DNA of 64,000 bases from Strongylocentrotus droebachiensis (lineage: Eukaryota; Echinodermata; Echinoidea; Camarodonta; Strongylocentrotidae): NCBI GenBank assembly GCA_035222895.1, contig JAVYIG010004931.1, forward strand, positions 84,382-148,381, read 5' to 3'. Both the position numbers and the translations under genes were made by a program. The notes beneath the pieces are model-generated. The model made no database searches, was not told where the DNA came from, and worked only from the letters and a program-made list of their open reading frames with translations. Below, piece by piece: positions 23,266 to 35,400 of the stretch. The number at the start of each line of letters is the position of its first letter. Within the stretch, counting starts at the first letter, position 1.

Positions 23266-26200
23266 ATGGAATCCAGCTGCAATCTATCAAACAATCTTGT
23301 AACGAATGTGCAGACAGGAGAGGTAAGTTTTACATTTGTCTTGATTTTATCGTTTGAGGTAAACAAAGTTATCACCAGCCATTGAAGAGAAGGGAAATCA
23401 TATTATGTGCCTGCATGAGGGATATATTTAGAGGGCAAGTCCATTCTAAAAATAATTTACTTTCAATAGAAGTAGAAAATCAGACAAACCAATCAATAAA
23501 GTTTGAGCAAAATCAGATAACTAATAAGAAAGTTATGAATTTGTAATGACATGTGACGTCATTGCCTCACTGTCCACTAATATACATTTCCAATTTTCCC
23601 CCTAAAAATCTTGTTTCCTCACACCAGCATCCAAGTTAGATTGATAGTAACATGTTTTTATGTGGATGCACTATTATAGAGTAATTTCTTCAGCTAAATC
23701 ATGAAAAAATTGAATTTTGATATACTATTTATTTAAAAATCAATGATTATGAATATGCAATATACAGAAAATATAATAAATTCTACAAAGTTCATGTAAG
23801 ATTTTGTGAAATGTCCTGCACGCAATATGATACAAATCATTAACCTGTGCAAATTAGGCATGAGGAAATCAAGTTTTGGGGGATAAAAATGGAAATTAAT
23901 GGGATACAAATGTCAAAAGCAACAAACTGATAACCTTATTTGCAATTTGTGAAGTGATTGTTTATGTTCCATAGCTTGTCATACCTTAATAACATATCAT
24001 AACTTCCTTATTGGTTATCCGATTTTAACACATTTTGTTGTGCTCTGTTTTTCTTGTTTTTCTGTTCAAAGTAAATTATTTTTGGAGTGGACTTAGTCTT
24101 TAAAAAACCCTAGCTATGAAAGAAAGAAAGAAGAAAACGACGACGAAAAAGAATAGGAAGAAGGAGAAGATGAAGAAAAAAAATTAGGAGAAGGAAGAGA
24201 GGAAGACGGAGGAGAAGAAGGATGAGGAGGAAGAGGAGGAAAGGAAAAGAAATGCGATGTCTGCCAAGCGTTATGCTTATCGATCAGTGTACAGATCTCG
24301 AGGAAGCGACTATAGACATATAGCACAAAACTATTTGAATAGTCACTTGGAATGAGAAAGTCCTGTGGAGAAGATGAAAGCCTTTCTCCTAAGCTTGAAT
24401 CACATGTCATGTTGTGATATAACAATATATCTCTCTGTCTATTCGGGGTAAAGGGGTGGGTATGAAACTGGTCGTACAATTTGCATATTATTTATATAAT
24501 GTTTTAATCTTTCCTTTGAATCACTGTTTTGTTTTTGTTCCAGACTATAACTTTATCCTCTCTTTGGGAAGAGGGCGCATGTGTGATCCAGTTTCTGCGA
24601 CGTTTCGGTTGCCCAATTTGTCGGATGGGAGCACGTGACATTACACATTTGAAACCAAGACTTGACGCCGCCAACGTTCGTCTGGTAGCTATTGGGCAGG
24701 AGGAGACTGGAGCTAAAGAATTCATTGAATCGGGATTCTGGACAGGTGGTAGGCATACTGTCACTGGCGTACCTATGGGGGGGGCAGGGGGGGCAGAGTG
24801 CCCCCCCCCCCTGAAGGGCTCCAGGGGGAAAAAAGAAAAAGGGGAAAGAAAAGAAAAGAAAGGAAAGGAAAGAAAAAGAAAAAAGGAAAAGGGAAGAAAA
24901 AAAGGAAAGAAAGAGAAAAAAGGAAAGAAAAAAGGAAGAAGAAGAGAAAAGGAAGAAAAAGGGAAAAGAAAAGAAAAGGAATAAAAATGGGGAAATTAAA
25001 AAAAAAAGACCATGGCTGTACGCACCAGGGGGGGGGGGGGAGTTGACCCCAGATATTTTGAAAACGTACAGTTTTTTTCCTGAAAATGTAGTGTAGGCCT
25101 ATACCAAATGCTTCAATTCTACTTTTGAAAATGCAAAAGTACCCTCATGACCAGTTCGGTCGCTCGAACTCCCTTCACTCCTTTTGCTTTTGAGATTCTT
25201 CGAAAACTTTTAACGCATCTTTTCCCCTCCCCCACCAGAAAACTATTCCGCATACGGCCCTGAAAAATTAAAACAAATGAAAATAGGAAAATATAAGTGA
25301 TATAACAAATTCGAAACTCTTCGCTGGCGCGAACTGCTTGCTAGCCTATTTTGTATTAAATGTTTTCACTTGCTCGTCCCCCTGAAAAAAGAAAAGGATT
25401 AGTATTGCCTAGAATACAATTGTGCCTGCCCCGACGGGCCCCGACCTGCAACCATGGGAACAATAACACAAAATATATGTACCAAATGTTACTAAAAGAG
25501 ACTAATTCATTTTTCTCGCTCGCTACACTCGCTCGCGAATAAAATGAATAGACATTGCTTTGGAAACAATTGTGCCCACCCTTGACCTGCAACAATATCA
25601 TTACAAATGCAAGAGTTTTTTCGCCCTCTCGCCAAAAAGGAATTGAATCGCGTTAAACGCGATTGCGTCCATCCTGACCTGCACCAATAAAAACAAGTTT
25701 ATTTATTAATTTCTAACGTGCCCGCCCCAACCTGCAACAACCAGTTAATAATTATGTACCAAACGTTATTCAAAGAAGTTTTGGTGTGCTCGTGCTCGCC
25801 AAAACGGAATTAACATCACCTTAGACATCTGAAATTTATGAACCAATTATCATTACAAAAATTTTGCTCGCTCGCTACGCTCGCTCGCCAAAATAGAAAT
25901 AACACCGCTTTTAATAATCACGTCCCTGACATGGAACAATGAACCCAAGTTTATATACCATATTTTCCCTATAAAAGAGAAGTGATTTTTTTTGCTTGCT
26001 CGCTACGCTCGCTCGCCAAAATAGAAATAACACCGCTTTTAATAATCACGTCCCTGACATGGAACAATGAACCCAAGTTTATACACCATATTTTCCCTAT
26101 AAAAGAGAAGTGATTTTTTTTGCTTGCTCGCTACGCTCGCTCGCCAAAATAGAAATAACACCGCTTTTAATAATCACGTCCCTGACATGGAACAATGAAC

Positions 26201-29200
26201 CCAAGTTTATACACCATATTTTCCCTATAAAAGAGAAGTGATTTTTTTTCGCTCGCTACGCTCGCTAGCTCGTGGAATTATGTGCCCATCGCTAACCTGC
26301 TACAATATCATTAAAAAGAGGAATGTAGGGGGTTGCCTGCCCTCCAAAATGGGATTGACATTGCCTTAAACACGATTGTGCTCGCCCCCTACCTGCAACA
26401 ATCAAAGAAATTTTATATAGCAATTCATTGAGAGAAAGATGTATTTTGGCTCGCTAGCTAAAATGGGTATAAAATCACCCTAAACAAAATATATTGTTCC
26501 CGCGCCCTGCATGGGACAATTGAACCAAGTTTAAGTGGCAATTATTAAAAAAGAAGTGTTTTTTTTCTTGCTCGCTACACTCGTTTGCAAAAAATGAAAT
26601 TAACGTCGCTAACAAGTGAATGTTCCCACCCCCAACTTGCAACAATACCAGTTTATATACCAAACGTTACTTAAAGATTTTTTTTTGCTCGCTCGCTCGC
26701 CAGAAGTGAAAATTAGCATCGCCTTTTTGTTTGTTTCGGTCGCTTGCCCCCCCTAACGGAGTACCCCAGGTACGCGACTGCATACTGTGTTATATATACA
26801 GGGATTGATTTGATTTGATTTATTGGTTTCTGCATCTTTTTTCCTTTCTTTTTCATCATACATTTTCATGAACATAATATGGTTTGATACAATATTTTAA
26901 GAGTACATAATTTTATACAGATAATATAACGAAATTAAACAAATATATTGAATGCATAATTAACATACATAAGATGCAGGAGGGGTACACAATGAGCAAA
27001 GTAGCTTGACGTGCCCGCAGCCCTCAACTTTGATACAACAATGAAAATAAAAAGAAAGGGAAAGGAGAGAAAATGAGCGTTGGTTTTCTGTTAATAAAAT
27101 AAAATAATCTAATACATCTGCTGATTGAATGTAGGTTCATTCATGGATGGATAAACGATGCAAGGTCATGGACGATTAATACAATGTCTCTATAAGCGCT
27201 TTACAGACATACTGTTACCCCGGTCATTTTGATTCAGTGCTTACCCGCACACACTGTGTGCACAATCTCCACTCCCTGGGGAGCATTTTTATTATGTACC
27301 TACTGAGGGAAAATGAGCAAGCCCTTCTCATCCCGCCCCCGCTCGGTTGCTTCGCTCGCTGGCAAAGTGAACCAAATTTGAGAAACTATTGGCGCTCTTA
27401 CCTGACATGGGATGCCTAGCAAAAATGGTCTTTGAAGGAATATTTCCTTTAACATCAAATACAGAATCATAACAAGTTGTTTTTATTTCTTTTTCCCTAG
27501 ATTTATTTATTGACCAGCAAAAGAAGACATACGGAGACTTGAAATACAAGCGATATAACTTCTTGACAATCATGGCAAATTTAGTGTGTAAGATGACAAG
27601 AGAGGCGGTTAGCAAGGTAATGCATATCTTCATCTTTCAATACATTTATTATTTCATTCCCAAGATATTTCATTATCATTATCCAATCAATTCACATTAC
27701 CATATTAAACTTTACAGACATGCAACTATTTTACCAAAAATGTCTTTTCATGATTATTGATGGATGCTATGTACAATTGTTTCCAGTAATCCAGATATGC
27801 TATTGCTATATGGGAAAACGCAACAACTGACAATATGGACAATATTCGTCAAATCTCTTTGAAGGGCGAATTAAGAAGAGGAAGAAGAAATTTGTACACA
27901 TTTAGTTTTTTCTTTATTCATGCATGCATTCAGTCATTCATAAATACATTAATATAACAACTCTTCTTTAACAAATCATTCGTTATTACTTTGATTCATA
28001 ATTGATTTTATTATATCCCACCCCATCTGTCTCTATCTCTCCCTCTCTCTCTACCCATGTCTGTCCCTCTCTCTCTCTCTCTCTCTCTCTTACTATTTCT
28101 CTCCCTCTCTCCCCGTCTGTCCCCCTCTCTCTCTGTCTGTCTCTTTTCCCCCTCTCTCCCTGTCTATCCCTCTTTTACTCTTTCTCTCCCTCTCCCCCCG
28201 TCTGTCCTTCTCTGCCTCTCTGCCTCTCTTTCTCCCTCTCTCCCCGTTTGTCCCTCTCTCTCTTACTCTTTCTCTCCCTCTCTCCCCGTCTATCCCTCTC
28301 TGTCTCTCTCTCTTGTTCTCCCTCTCTCCCTGTCTGTCCCTCTCTCTCTTACTCTTTCTCTCCCTCTCTCCCTGTCTGTCCCTCTCTCTCTCTTACTCTT
28401 TTTCTCCCTCTCTCCCTGTCTGTCCCTCTCTCTCTTACTCTTTCTCTCCCTCTCTCCCCGTCTGCCCCATTCCCCCTCTCTCTCTCTCTCTCTCTCTCTT
28501 ACTCTTTCTCCTCCTCTCTGTCTGTCCGCTTCTCTCTGTAATTACTTTCTCCCATGTAGGCAACCAGTGAAGGTATAACGGGTAACATGACCGGGGATGC
28601 CCTTCAGATGGGTGGAACACTAGTTATTGATAAAGGTAAATAATGTGTTTCCTTAGAACTCCTTTTTATGCTGAACAACCTCCAGGTAAATTAACCCCTA
28701 TGACAAGTGACTTTAACAACCAAAAGCAGACCCGGAGGGGGAGGGGGGGGGGGGTAGCTCGGCAAAAAAGGAAGAGGGATTGGGATGTTCGGTGAAGTTT
28801 TTGGTGTTTAGTTTTCCAGGGACAGGATATCCTTCATTGAAGAACAATATTAATAAAAACAGCATTTGACTTGACCAAATCGAGGAAAAAATGTCAAAAA
28901 TTCATATTATTTAGGCGACTATCGATGAAGAGGGTATATGGGTCGAAATGTCCACGCAAAATATCATCAGAAATCTCTCTGGTTAATTAAAGTAAGCCTT
29001 TTTTAAAGCAAAATCTGCTCGATGCAAGGATCTCTCAACAATATTAACGCGTTATAATTGAAATTCTTCGAAAGAGGCATGACCAGATTACCAATTATAT
29101 TTGTTCTCATCATGTGGTACACGATATTAAAGATCATGTTTAAATACATCTTCTTTCTTTCTCTTTGGACAGGTGGTAGAGTTCTCTTGGACTTTAAACA

Positions 29201-29294
29201 AGAAACACCTGCTGACTCAGTTCCATTAGACCGTGTACTACACGTCCTTGGGATAGGACGTCAAAGCCGTACATTCAGTGTGGAGTCTCGCTAA
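23266..29294 (+). CDS. PRXL2B: PRXL2B-like protein (prostamide/prostaglandin F synthase family)
   Basis: Five coding exons, 23266-23322, 24544-24745, 27501-27616, 28560-28635 and 29173-29294, agree in phase and give 190 residues (human PRXL2B is close to 200). Blocks shared with the family include LSSLWEEGACVIQFLRRFGC, KYKRYNFLTIMA, GNMTGDALQMGGTLVIDKGG and VLHVLGI. The thioredoxin-fold CXXC motif is CPIC, with Cys codons at 24610 and 24619 (residues 42 and 45). Known family members reduce prostaglandin H2 or prostamide H2 to the F2-alpha form in the cytosol; the same activity here is inferred. A noncoding exon at about 18010-18061 probably lies upstream, with acceptor near 23165. The last 12 residues (GRQSRTFSVESR) fall in a tandem repeat and do not look like the family's usual end. 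Confidence 0.92.
23427..24103. mobile_element. TTAA MITE, AGGGCAAGTCCA family
   Basis: Left end AGAGGGCAAGTCCATTCTAA and right end GGAGTGGACTTAGTCTTTAA mirror each other, with an inner arm AAATAATTTACTTT also mirrored. The right TTAA is intact and the left has decayed to TTTA. About 677 bp, non-autonomous, in the PRXL2B intron after the first coding exon. Confidence 0.65.
24117..24245. repeat. Purine-rich (GAAGAN)n tract
   Basis: Imperfect AAG/GGA repeats. The reverse-strand frame reading Ser/Pro runs is a low-complexity artefact. Confidence 0.8.
24762..26780. mobile_element. hAT-like non-autonomous element, 2.0 kb
   Basis: Perfect 8-bp target duplication CATACTGT at 24754-24761 and 26781-26788. 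Ends CACTGGCGTACC and GGTACGCGACTG are mirrored with two mismatches. The inside holds poly-G/poly-C blocks, an A/G-rich tract (24828-24985) and a tandem array. It begins only 16 nt past the PRXL2B exon 3 donor (24746). Confidence 0.75.
25860..26265. repeat. Tandem repeat, 128-bp unit
   Basis: CTACGCTCGCTCGCC recurs near 25875, 26003 and 26131, with a final partial copy near 26257. The units are nearly identical between 25870 and 26250. More diverged relatives of the same unit fill about 25350-26750, so the array is part of the hAT-like element. Confidence 0.85.
26806..27080 (-). mobile_element. LINE 3' tail, reverse orientation
   Basis: Starts with (TTGAT)n microsatellite and continues with AT-rich sequence and a GCAGGAGGGGTACACAATGA block, the usual look of a LINE 3' UTR read from its tail. 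No coding part is left. It follows the hAT-like element in the same intron. Confidence 0.4.
28005..28545. repeat. Polypyrimidine minisatellite before PRXL2B exon 5
   Basis: About 540 bp of almost pure C/T on the + strand, built from a unit of roughly 42 bp containing CTCTTACTCTTTCTCTCCCT and CCCCGTCTGTCCCTCTCTC. It ends 14 bp before the acceptor of the exon at 28560, so it acts as, or merges with, an extremely long polypyrimidine tract. Its open frames are artefacts. Confidence 0.85.
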
Positions 29295-29475
29295 AGGATC
29301 GACAGAGGGCAGTGCTAAGCCGTACATTCAGTGTGGAGTCTCGCTAAAGTATCGACAGACAGCAGTGCTAATGCTGATCTCAGATAGGACGTCAAAGCAG
29401 TACATTCAGTGTGGAGTCCCACTAAAGTATCGACAAAGAGCAGTGATAATGCTGATCTCATCGTGTAGGAGCAGT
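29252..29475. repeat. Tandem triplication over the PRXL2B stop codon, 78-bp unit
   Basis: The block GTACATTCAGTGTGGAGTC starts near 29268, 29321 and 29399. The first-to-second step is 53 bp and the second-to-third 78 bp; the missing 25 bp corresponds to GATAGGACGTCAAA and neighbouring bases. Copy one contains the last codons and the stop, while copies two and three are 3' UTR. Confidence 0.85.
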
Positions 29476-29779
29476 AGACAAAGAGAAATGTCTCTTTTCA
29501 TGTTCACACTTTTGTAATTTCTCTTTAATGTTTACACTTTAAAAAAAGTAACTGTAAATCAACATACAATCAACATTTGGGCATATATTTCAGTTTTTTG
29601 GCGAATTTAGGTCGAAGTAGTGTCATCTTAACCGCTGAAGGCAATATTTAGACAATATTGAATTGATATTTTGCACCCAAAACCCTTGAACCGCAATTTT
29701 ACCACTGCCGGTCTTTACCTTTAATACCATTGGCAATACGTAGCTCTAATTACGCCCTTCTTGCGGGTAGCCAAGTATA

Positions 29780-29926
29780 ATTAATAAAACATTTAAAATA
29801 AAACTCCTTGAGAGTTCACTTCTACACTATGACGGGTTTCAATTTCATTTATTCAGAAACAATTGAAGCTGGTCGTAGTTGTGAAAAAGTAAATTCTCAA
29901 GGACTTTTATTTCAATTGTTTTAATC
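29780..29926. mobile_element. Small MITE with ATTAATAAAAC ends
   Basis: The left end (AAATAAAACTCCTTGAGAGT) mirrors the right end (TTCTCAAGGACTTTTATTTC) with a few mismatches over about 40 bp. About 147 bp in all. Confidence 0.55.
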
Positions 29927-30851
29927 ATTATTTGTACATTACCGTGATAGAGGATTATCCCAATTGAATTATTATATCCATGTATTTTTTATTAGGGGGA
30001 GGGGCATACTAATGGAAAATATGGATACATAATTGTGGTAGGTGAGGTAGAGTACCTATGTGTCCATTTTGTTGCAGTTGCTTTGTAAATCTTTCTGTGT
30101 TAAAATTATTTCATTGTCATGTTTGGTATGATTTTGGTTTTGTTACAATATTGATATGTTCAAAGTTAAAATGCATTGTTTGAGGTAACGGGAACATATT
30201 CATTTCCATTAATTTGTTATGTCTTGACTTTTTCATACTAACTGTTGTCTTGACCCATCTGTTGGGATCCTTTTTTTTTCAACGGCTGATTACTACGCCC
30301 TAAAAACGCCCCGAATCATCAGTATTATTATCATCATAATAATCATCATGATTATCATATTTAATCGTTATAGAGATCATAATTTAATATCAATTATCTA
30401 TATTATAAATATTTCTTAACAAGAAGCCTCCAATTATGCCTCATTAATATGTTTTCTTTTAAGATGTTATAACCTCATTGCTCTCCATTGCGTAATTGAT
30501 ATTTAGGATTGGGTAAACATAAGTCCATTGGTATTTATAAAAAAGTGATCCATTTTGCTATTTGACTGATGCTATATCAATATTGACAATATAACTGTAT
30601 TTACAATGGATTGTGAGTTCTTAAGGCGATTGTGTTTGCATTTCAAATTCGTCCTATTTGCAGCAAAGATTTCTTTGGGAACAAAAACCTCTCACAATAC
30701 TTGGACAGGGTATTTTAGGAAAGAAGAGTCTCATGGTAGATTTCCTTTGTTCTTTTCGATTATGAAACAGATGTTGAAGAGACAATGCATAGTACATGAG
30801 AGTAGGATGAATAAAAGCGAAAATAGTTTGTAAGGTAACAGTCGATATTTT

Positions 30852-31080
30852 GAGAGAGAGAGAGAGACAAACGTTTACAAAAACAACAAAAGCTGGAACC
30901 GGTTACAAGAGAGGTATAAAACATCAAAAGAGTGTCTGCGAGAAGGAGGAAGAAAGGGGGCCGATGGATATGGATAGGGATGGAGGAAGGGAGAGGGTGA
31001 GAGGGAGTGAGATAAAGAGGCATAAAGATACAGAGGCAGAGAGGGAGAGAGAGAGCGAGAGAGAGACAGAGAGAGACGGG

Positions 31081-31115
<35 letters not shown>

Positions 31116-31189
31116 AGAGAAACAGACAGGCAGAGGGAGAGAGAGAGAGATAGAGAGTTAAAGAGACACAGAGAGACAGGTAGAGACAC

Positions 31190-31228
<39 letters not shown>

Positions 31229-31395
31229 CTGAGAGGCAGACATGCAGGGATGGAGGAAGAGAGAGAGAGAGAGAGAGAGAAGCAGACATGCAGCGAGAAA
31301 GAGAGAGATAAAGAAATACTTTTAAGGTATACAGGCAGACATGAAGATATAAAGAGAGGGAGAAAGAGAGAGAGAGAGAGATACAGAGGGGGAGG
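30852..31395. repeat. GA-rich low-complexity array
   Basis: Imperfect (GA)n with CAGACAGGCAGAG-like variants and a short (TA)n. The open frames on both strands are artefacts. Confidence 0.9.
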
Positions 31396-31905
31396 GATGG
31401 AGTGGGGTGGCTTCATAGGAAGTTAAAAGACATTTAGCAACTTACAAATTTTACGCTCTCGAGAGTGACAAGTAAAAACGAACTTTTATTGAACAAAAAA
31501 AAATTGTGCTCAAATTATAATCCCCTGCCCCCCCCCCCCCCCCCCCAACAAAAACAACAAAAAATCTGGTGCGATTTAAGATATATAAAACTTACCGATT
31601 GAAGGTATTGGTGATACAAGAATGTTAACAGTGGGCCCATTGCGAGTGTTCCAAACGTTGATGACGTGATGTTTACTCACAATATACAAACAGCTTGGTT
31701 TTTTTTTCAAACTTTGTCCATACTGGGAATTTTAGGAATATGACATTTATTAGAGGGTGCTTACTCTTTTTCTGTTATTGACACATCACCTCTTGTAATA
31801 TACAAACATGGTCTGCATATATTTGATCTCCACCATGGATTGCGAATGGAATGTGAATGATAAAGCACACGAACTCTCATCATACAATCACACAGCACTT
31901 AGATC

Positions 31906-32280
31906 TTAAAGGGGCATGTTCCCGCCAGTGTAGTTATCGCTGCTCTAGTCATCGCCATCTTGGTTCCGAAGGTCGACTTCTAATTTGCATACAGCTGCCA
32001 ATCAAAGTACGCGCGGCCTGGCCTGCCTTCGCCAAGCCAGCTGATTGCTGCCGATCGCGACGTCACGAAAGTGGGCGGAAACAGCAGCCGAATCTAAGAC
32101 CCGAACTGCGATTGGTATTACTTCGGCACATGTATGCGATAATCGGCATTGTCCGGGCATTCGGAACATGCCATCTGCGTAAGAGCCGTATTCTGTTGAT
32201 GTCAATAGGCAGCTAGCACCGTCCGCCAGCGGGTACGTATTTTGAACGCCCTCTGGAATACGGGGAACATGCCCCTTTAA
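31906..32280. mobile_element. piggyBac-like TTAA MITE, GGGGCATGTTCCC family
   Basis: Ends TTAAAGGGGCATGTTCCCG and CGGGGAACATGCCCCTTTAA are mirrored with one mismatch and carry the TTAA target. The 375 bp are GC- and CpG-rich compared with their surroundings. The right end is about 175 bp upstream of the next gene's start codon, so it may supply promoter or 5' UTR sequence. Confidence 0.8.
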
Positions 32281-32455
32281 CTCAGTGGTGCTTCTCCGTC
32301 ATCGTTTTGACTGAATACACACAATTCAGTTTGTGGAAGGGTGTGGTGTTTTCAGATCAAAATCTCGTATTCGTGGAAGAAACATGAAGTTTTGAATTGT
32401 TCGTAATCCTTTCGTATTTTATTTGTCAAGATCTAAATAAGTATAATCAGCCATC

Positions 32456-35400
32456 ATGTTCAGTGTCAACGATGAGGTAAGAAACTTATATTGCTTTGAG
32501 GAAACTTATTAAAAAAATATATAGGTAAGATAATGAGGACATTTAGATGCTAGTTTACCGTTACAACTAGATGAGCAGAATGATATGAATGGCGTTGAAT
32601 CTTCAGCAAAACATAATTGAAAATACAAATGCTCTATCTTTTGTCCCTAATATCACCATCATAAGTAACAGCAGTGTATAGAAATACACTCTTCAACTTT
32701 AAGTTGGAATAAGTTTCGTTTACCTTTTTTCATGGAATGATTTTCGCAAAATGATTTATTCTAGATAGACCACGTTCATATCTTCTCATAGCTTAATACT
32801 TGTGTGCTTGACACTCGAACCAAGATTGATCTATAGACCATTACCTTTACAGTGGTACCAACATTTAAGCTTTTACATCAACTTGAAATGAAAAACCAAA
32901 TTAACACATGCAGGGCCCCCCACTATAATGGACCAATCTCTATTACTATTTATATGCAACAGAGTTGTAATACATAGTACGAATAACAGTGGTGATTGTT
33001 ATAAACCATTAGATATTAAATAAATGCCCGTATCCCTGCAGTGGTGTCCCTATTTTCTATAGCAATGTGTTCATTGTCATTTTCTTTGAATTCACAAAAT
33101 AAATTTTTAGGCTATAGAGTGATTCAAAAAAAAGTTTACACCTAGAAAATTGCTAATTATTTTATAAATCATCTATGAACAGTAAATTATTATACATCTT
33201 ATGAAAGAGTGTTTTATCCCGAATCATTCAGTATCATTTTTGTGTGGTATGTGTTCACGCTTGGGTGAACAGGAGGCATTTTTGGCGAGAGTGCAAAAAT
33301 CGACTTGCGCCAAAGTTGCCTATGTGATGTTTGAATAAAACAATTGGGATTTGGGTATTAATTCGGTCTTTGCAGATCCAAATAACACCCCTAGCAAAAT
33401 TAATCATGTCACACATATCAAATATTGAATATCAAATATCAAGGAACATTTGTGCGCGTGTGTGTGGGTGTGTGTGACTTTGCCCTTTGCAAAACACATA
33501 TGCAATGCATTTCATTTGATACATTCAATCCATTCTCTCACTCCACTAATCCCAACATAATACATACTGAAGGCATCACTTTGGCGCAAGTCGATTTTTG
33601 CACTCTCGCAAACAATGCCACCTGTTCATCCAAGCGTGAACACATACCACACAAAAATGGTACCAAATAATTTGGGATAAAACACTCTTTTAGTTTCATA
33701 AGATGTATACTAATTTACCGTTCATAGATGATTTTAAAAATAATTAGCAATTTTCTCGGTGTAAACTTTTTTTTGACTCACACGTAGATCTGCATGATAA
33801 ACGACAACAACAAGAACGACATAATTTTAGTCATTCGTTGTATATAATGATCAAGACCCTTAATCAAACGATTATCGACTTCTCGCTCAGTTAAACCGTA
33901 TATTGTTGACATTTTTTTCAGAAGGGCTATTATTTTTGACATGTCAACAAATGTCTTCCATATTTAAAAATACAATAACCATATATCATATTTTGTTTTT
34001 TCATTGCCCTGATGGCAGCTACCTGAAGGTTTCTTCGACGGTCATCAAACCGAGACTCGTACCAAGAAAACCCGTGTCCCTTCCTCCAAGTCAGGGAGAT
34101 CATCGAAACAACAATACATCATTAAAGAGGAAGCAAACGACAACGACAACGACGACGATGGCGAAATGAAGAACAGCCGACATCGAATGAGACTTAGGAT
34201 TGTCGCTGTGGCTCTTGTGTTCACGGTTGCTGCACTCATTGCGTTTGGTGTAGCGCTCTATTTCTCTTCCATGGGTAAAAGCACTTATCAAATATTTTCA
34301 TACTACTTGAGTGTAAACAGTTAGCGGTATCACATTGCGTTCACATTTATGTTAAAAAGTGTCAGTTTTCGTATGGTAAAGACCAAAAGTTTCATTTTGT
34401 TACGATGTCCGTGCCTTTACTTTATTTACGAAATGTTTTAGGGACTTGACCTTTTATATTATTTAAAGTTGATACTCTAAAACAATCCCAAATACTGAGA
34501 TAATTACATAAATAGAAAGCTTTTAACCCCCATAATAACACCAAATGGTGTCCACCCGACAAAACAAGTTTAGAATAATGAATTTATTCGAGTATAGTTG
34601 ATCGATTTTTTGTTTTCATTTGAATGAAGAATAACGAAGCAACATTTTCCAGTCGCTGATTTCTTATTATATCCTCATATTCACCTATGGTAGAGATTTA
34701 AGACGAGTTTACTGCTTAGGAATTAAAGTTAAATCGTGCACGTGTGAATAGGCTGATGCATTATATTGTATAGTACTATGATAGTACTTATCCTAGATGT
34801 GTGTGACTGCCTCAAAAAAGGATACAGTACCAGTTAAACATTTTATGTTGTAAAATATCAAACTTGAACGAGATCATGCATTAAGCGCGCTTCCTCTATA
34901 ATATTTTGGCGAGTGATGCGGCTCTTGCATGAACGTTCGTGAAGCGAGCAGAATCGGGTGGTAAGGCCAAGCCGCTGCTCTAGGCGCTGCTTGCTTGTGA
35001 TGGAACGTACGTGCGCTAGTATGAAAGCGACGTTGCCAGCTAAGAAAAACAACTAACAAAGACTTGCTCCTGACTACCGGCAGGGGCGGATCTAGCTTTT
35101 TGCTAAGGGGGGGGGTTGACCAAAATAATGACGATGCGGAGCATCGTCCACGAGCCGCGAAGCGGCGAGCCGATTTTTTTTTAGGTGTTTATTTGAACCC
35201 CGTAAGTGATGTTTTCCTGGCATCTATTAACACATTGGAGACCATAAAAAGCAGTGCATGATAACGTCTTTTTAAATCAAGTAACAGTTAAATACACAGT
35301 TATATCCAGAGTTATCATGTGTTTGGTTAAGTTACCAGATGAGTTGAATATCTTCTCACAATATTTGCACTTGAAAGGGTTACTCTCCAGCGTGCGTTCT

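Larger units (their letters stand above)
29476..31905. other. Intergenic region after PRXL2B
   Basis: AT-rich, with the small hairpin element at 29780-29926, the GA-rich array at 30852-31395 and a poly-C tract near 31529. No gene is supported. Confidence 0.55.

Noticed and set aside
24746-24984. Lys/Glu-rich extension of PRXL2B exon 3
   Set aside because: It reads through the donor into the hAT-like element; phase and family similarity place the next exon at 27501.
28002-28578. Ser/Leu/Pro frames of 170-180 residues
   Set aside because: They are pure translations of the pyrimidine minisatellite, open in more than one frame.
30760-31416. 218-residue - strand frame of Ser/Leu repeats
   Set aside because: Low-complexity GA/CT tract without codon bias or conservation signals.
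34858-35059. Two overlapping - strand frames of about 60 residues
   Set aside because: Both frames look alike in quality and neither has similarity or splice support. The stretch is a GC-richer patch of unknown nature beside a hAT-like MITE.
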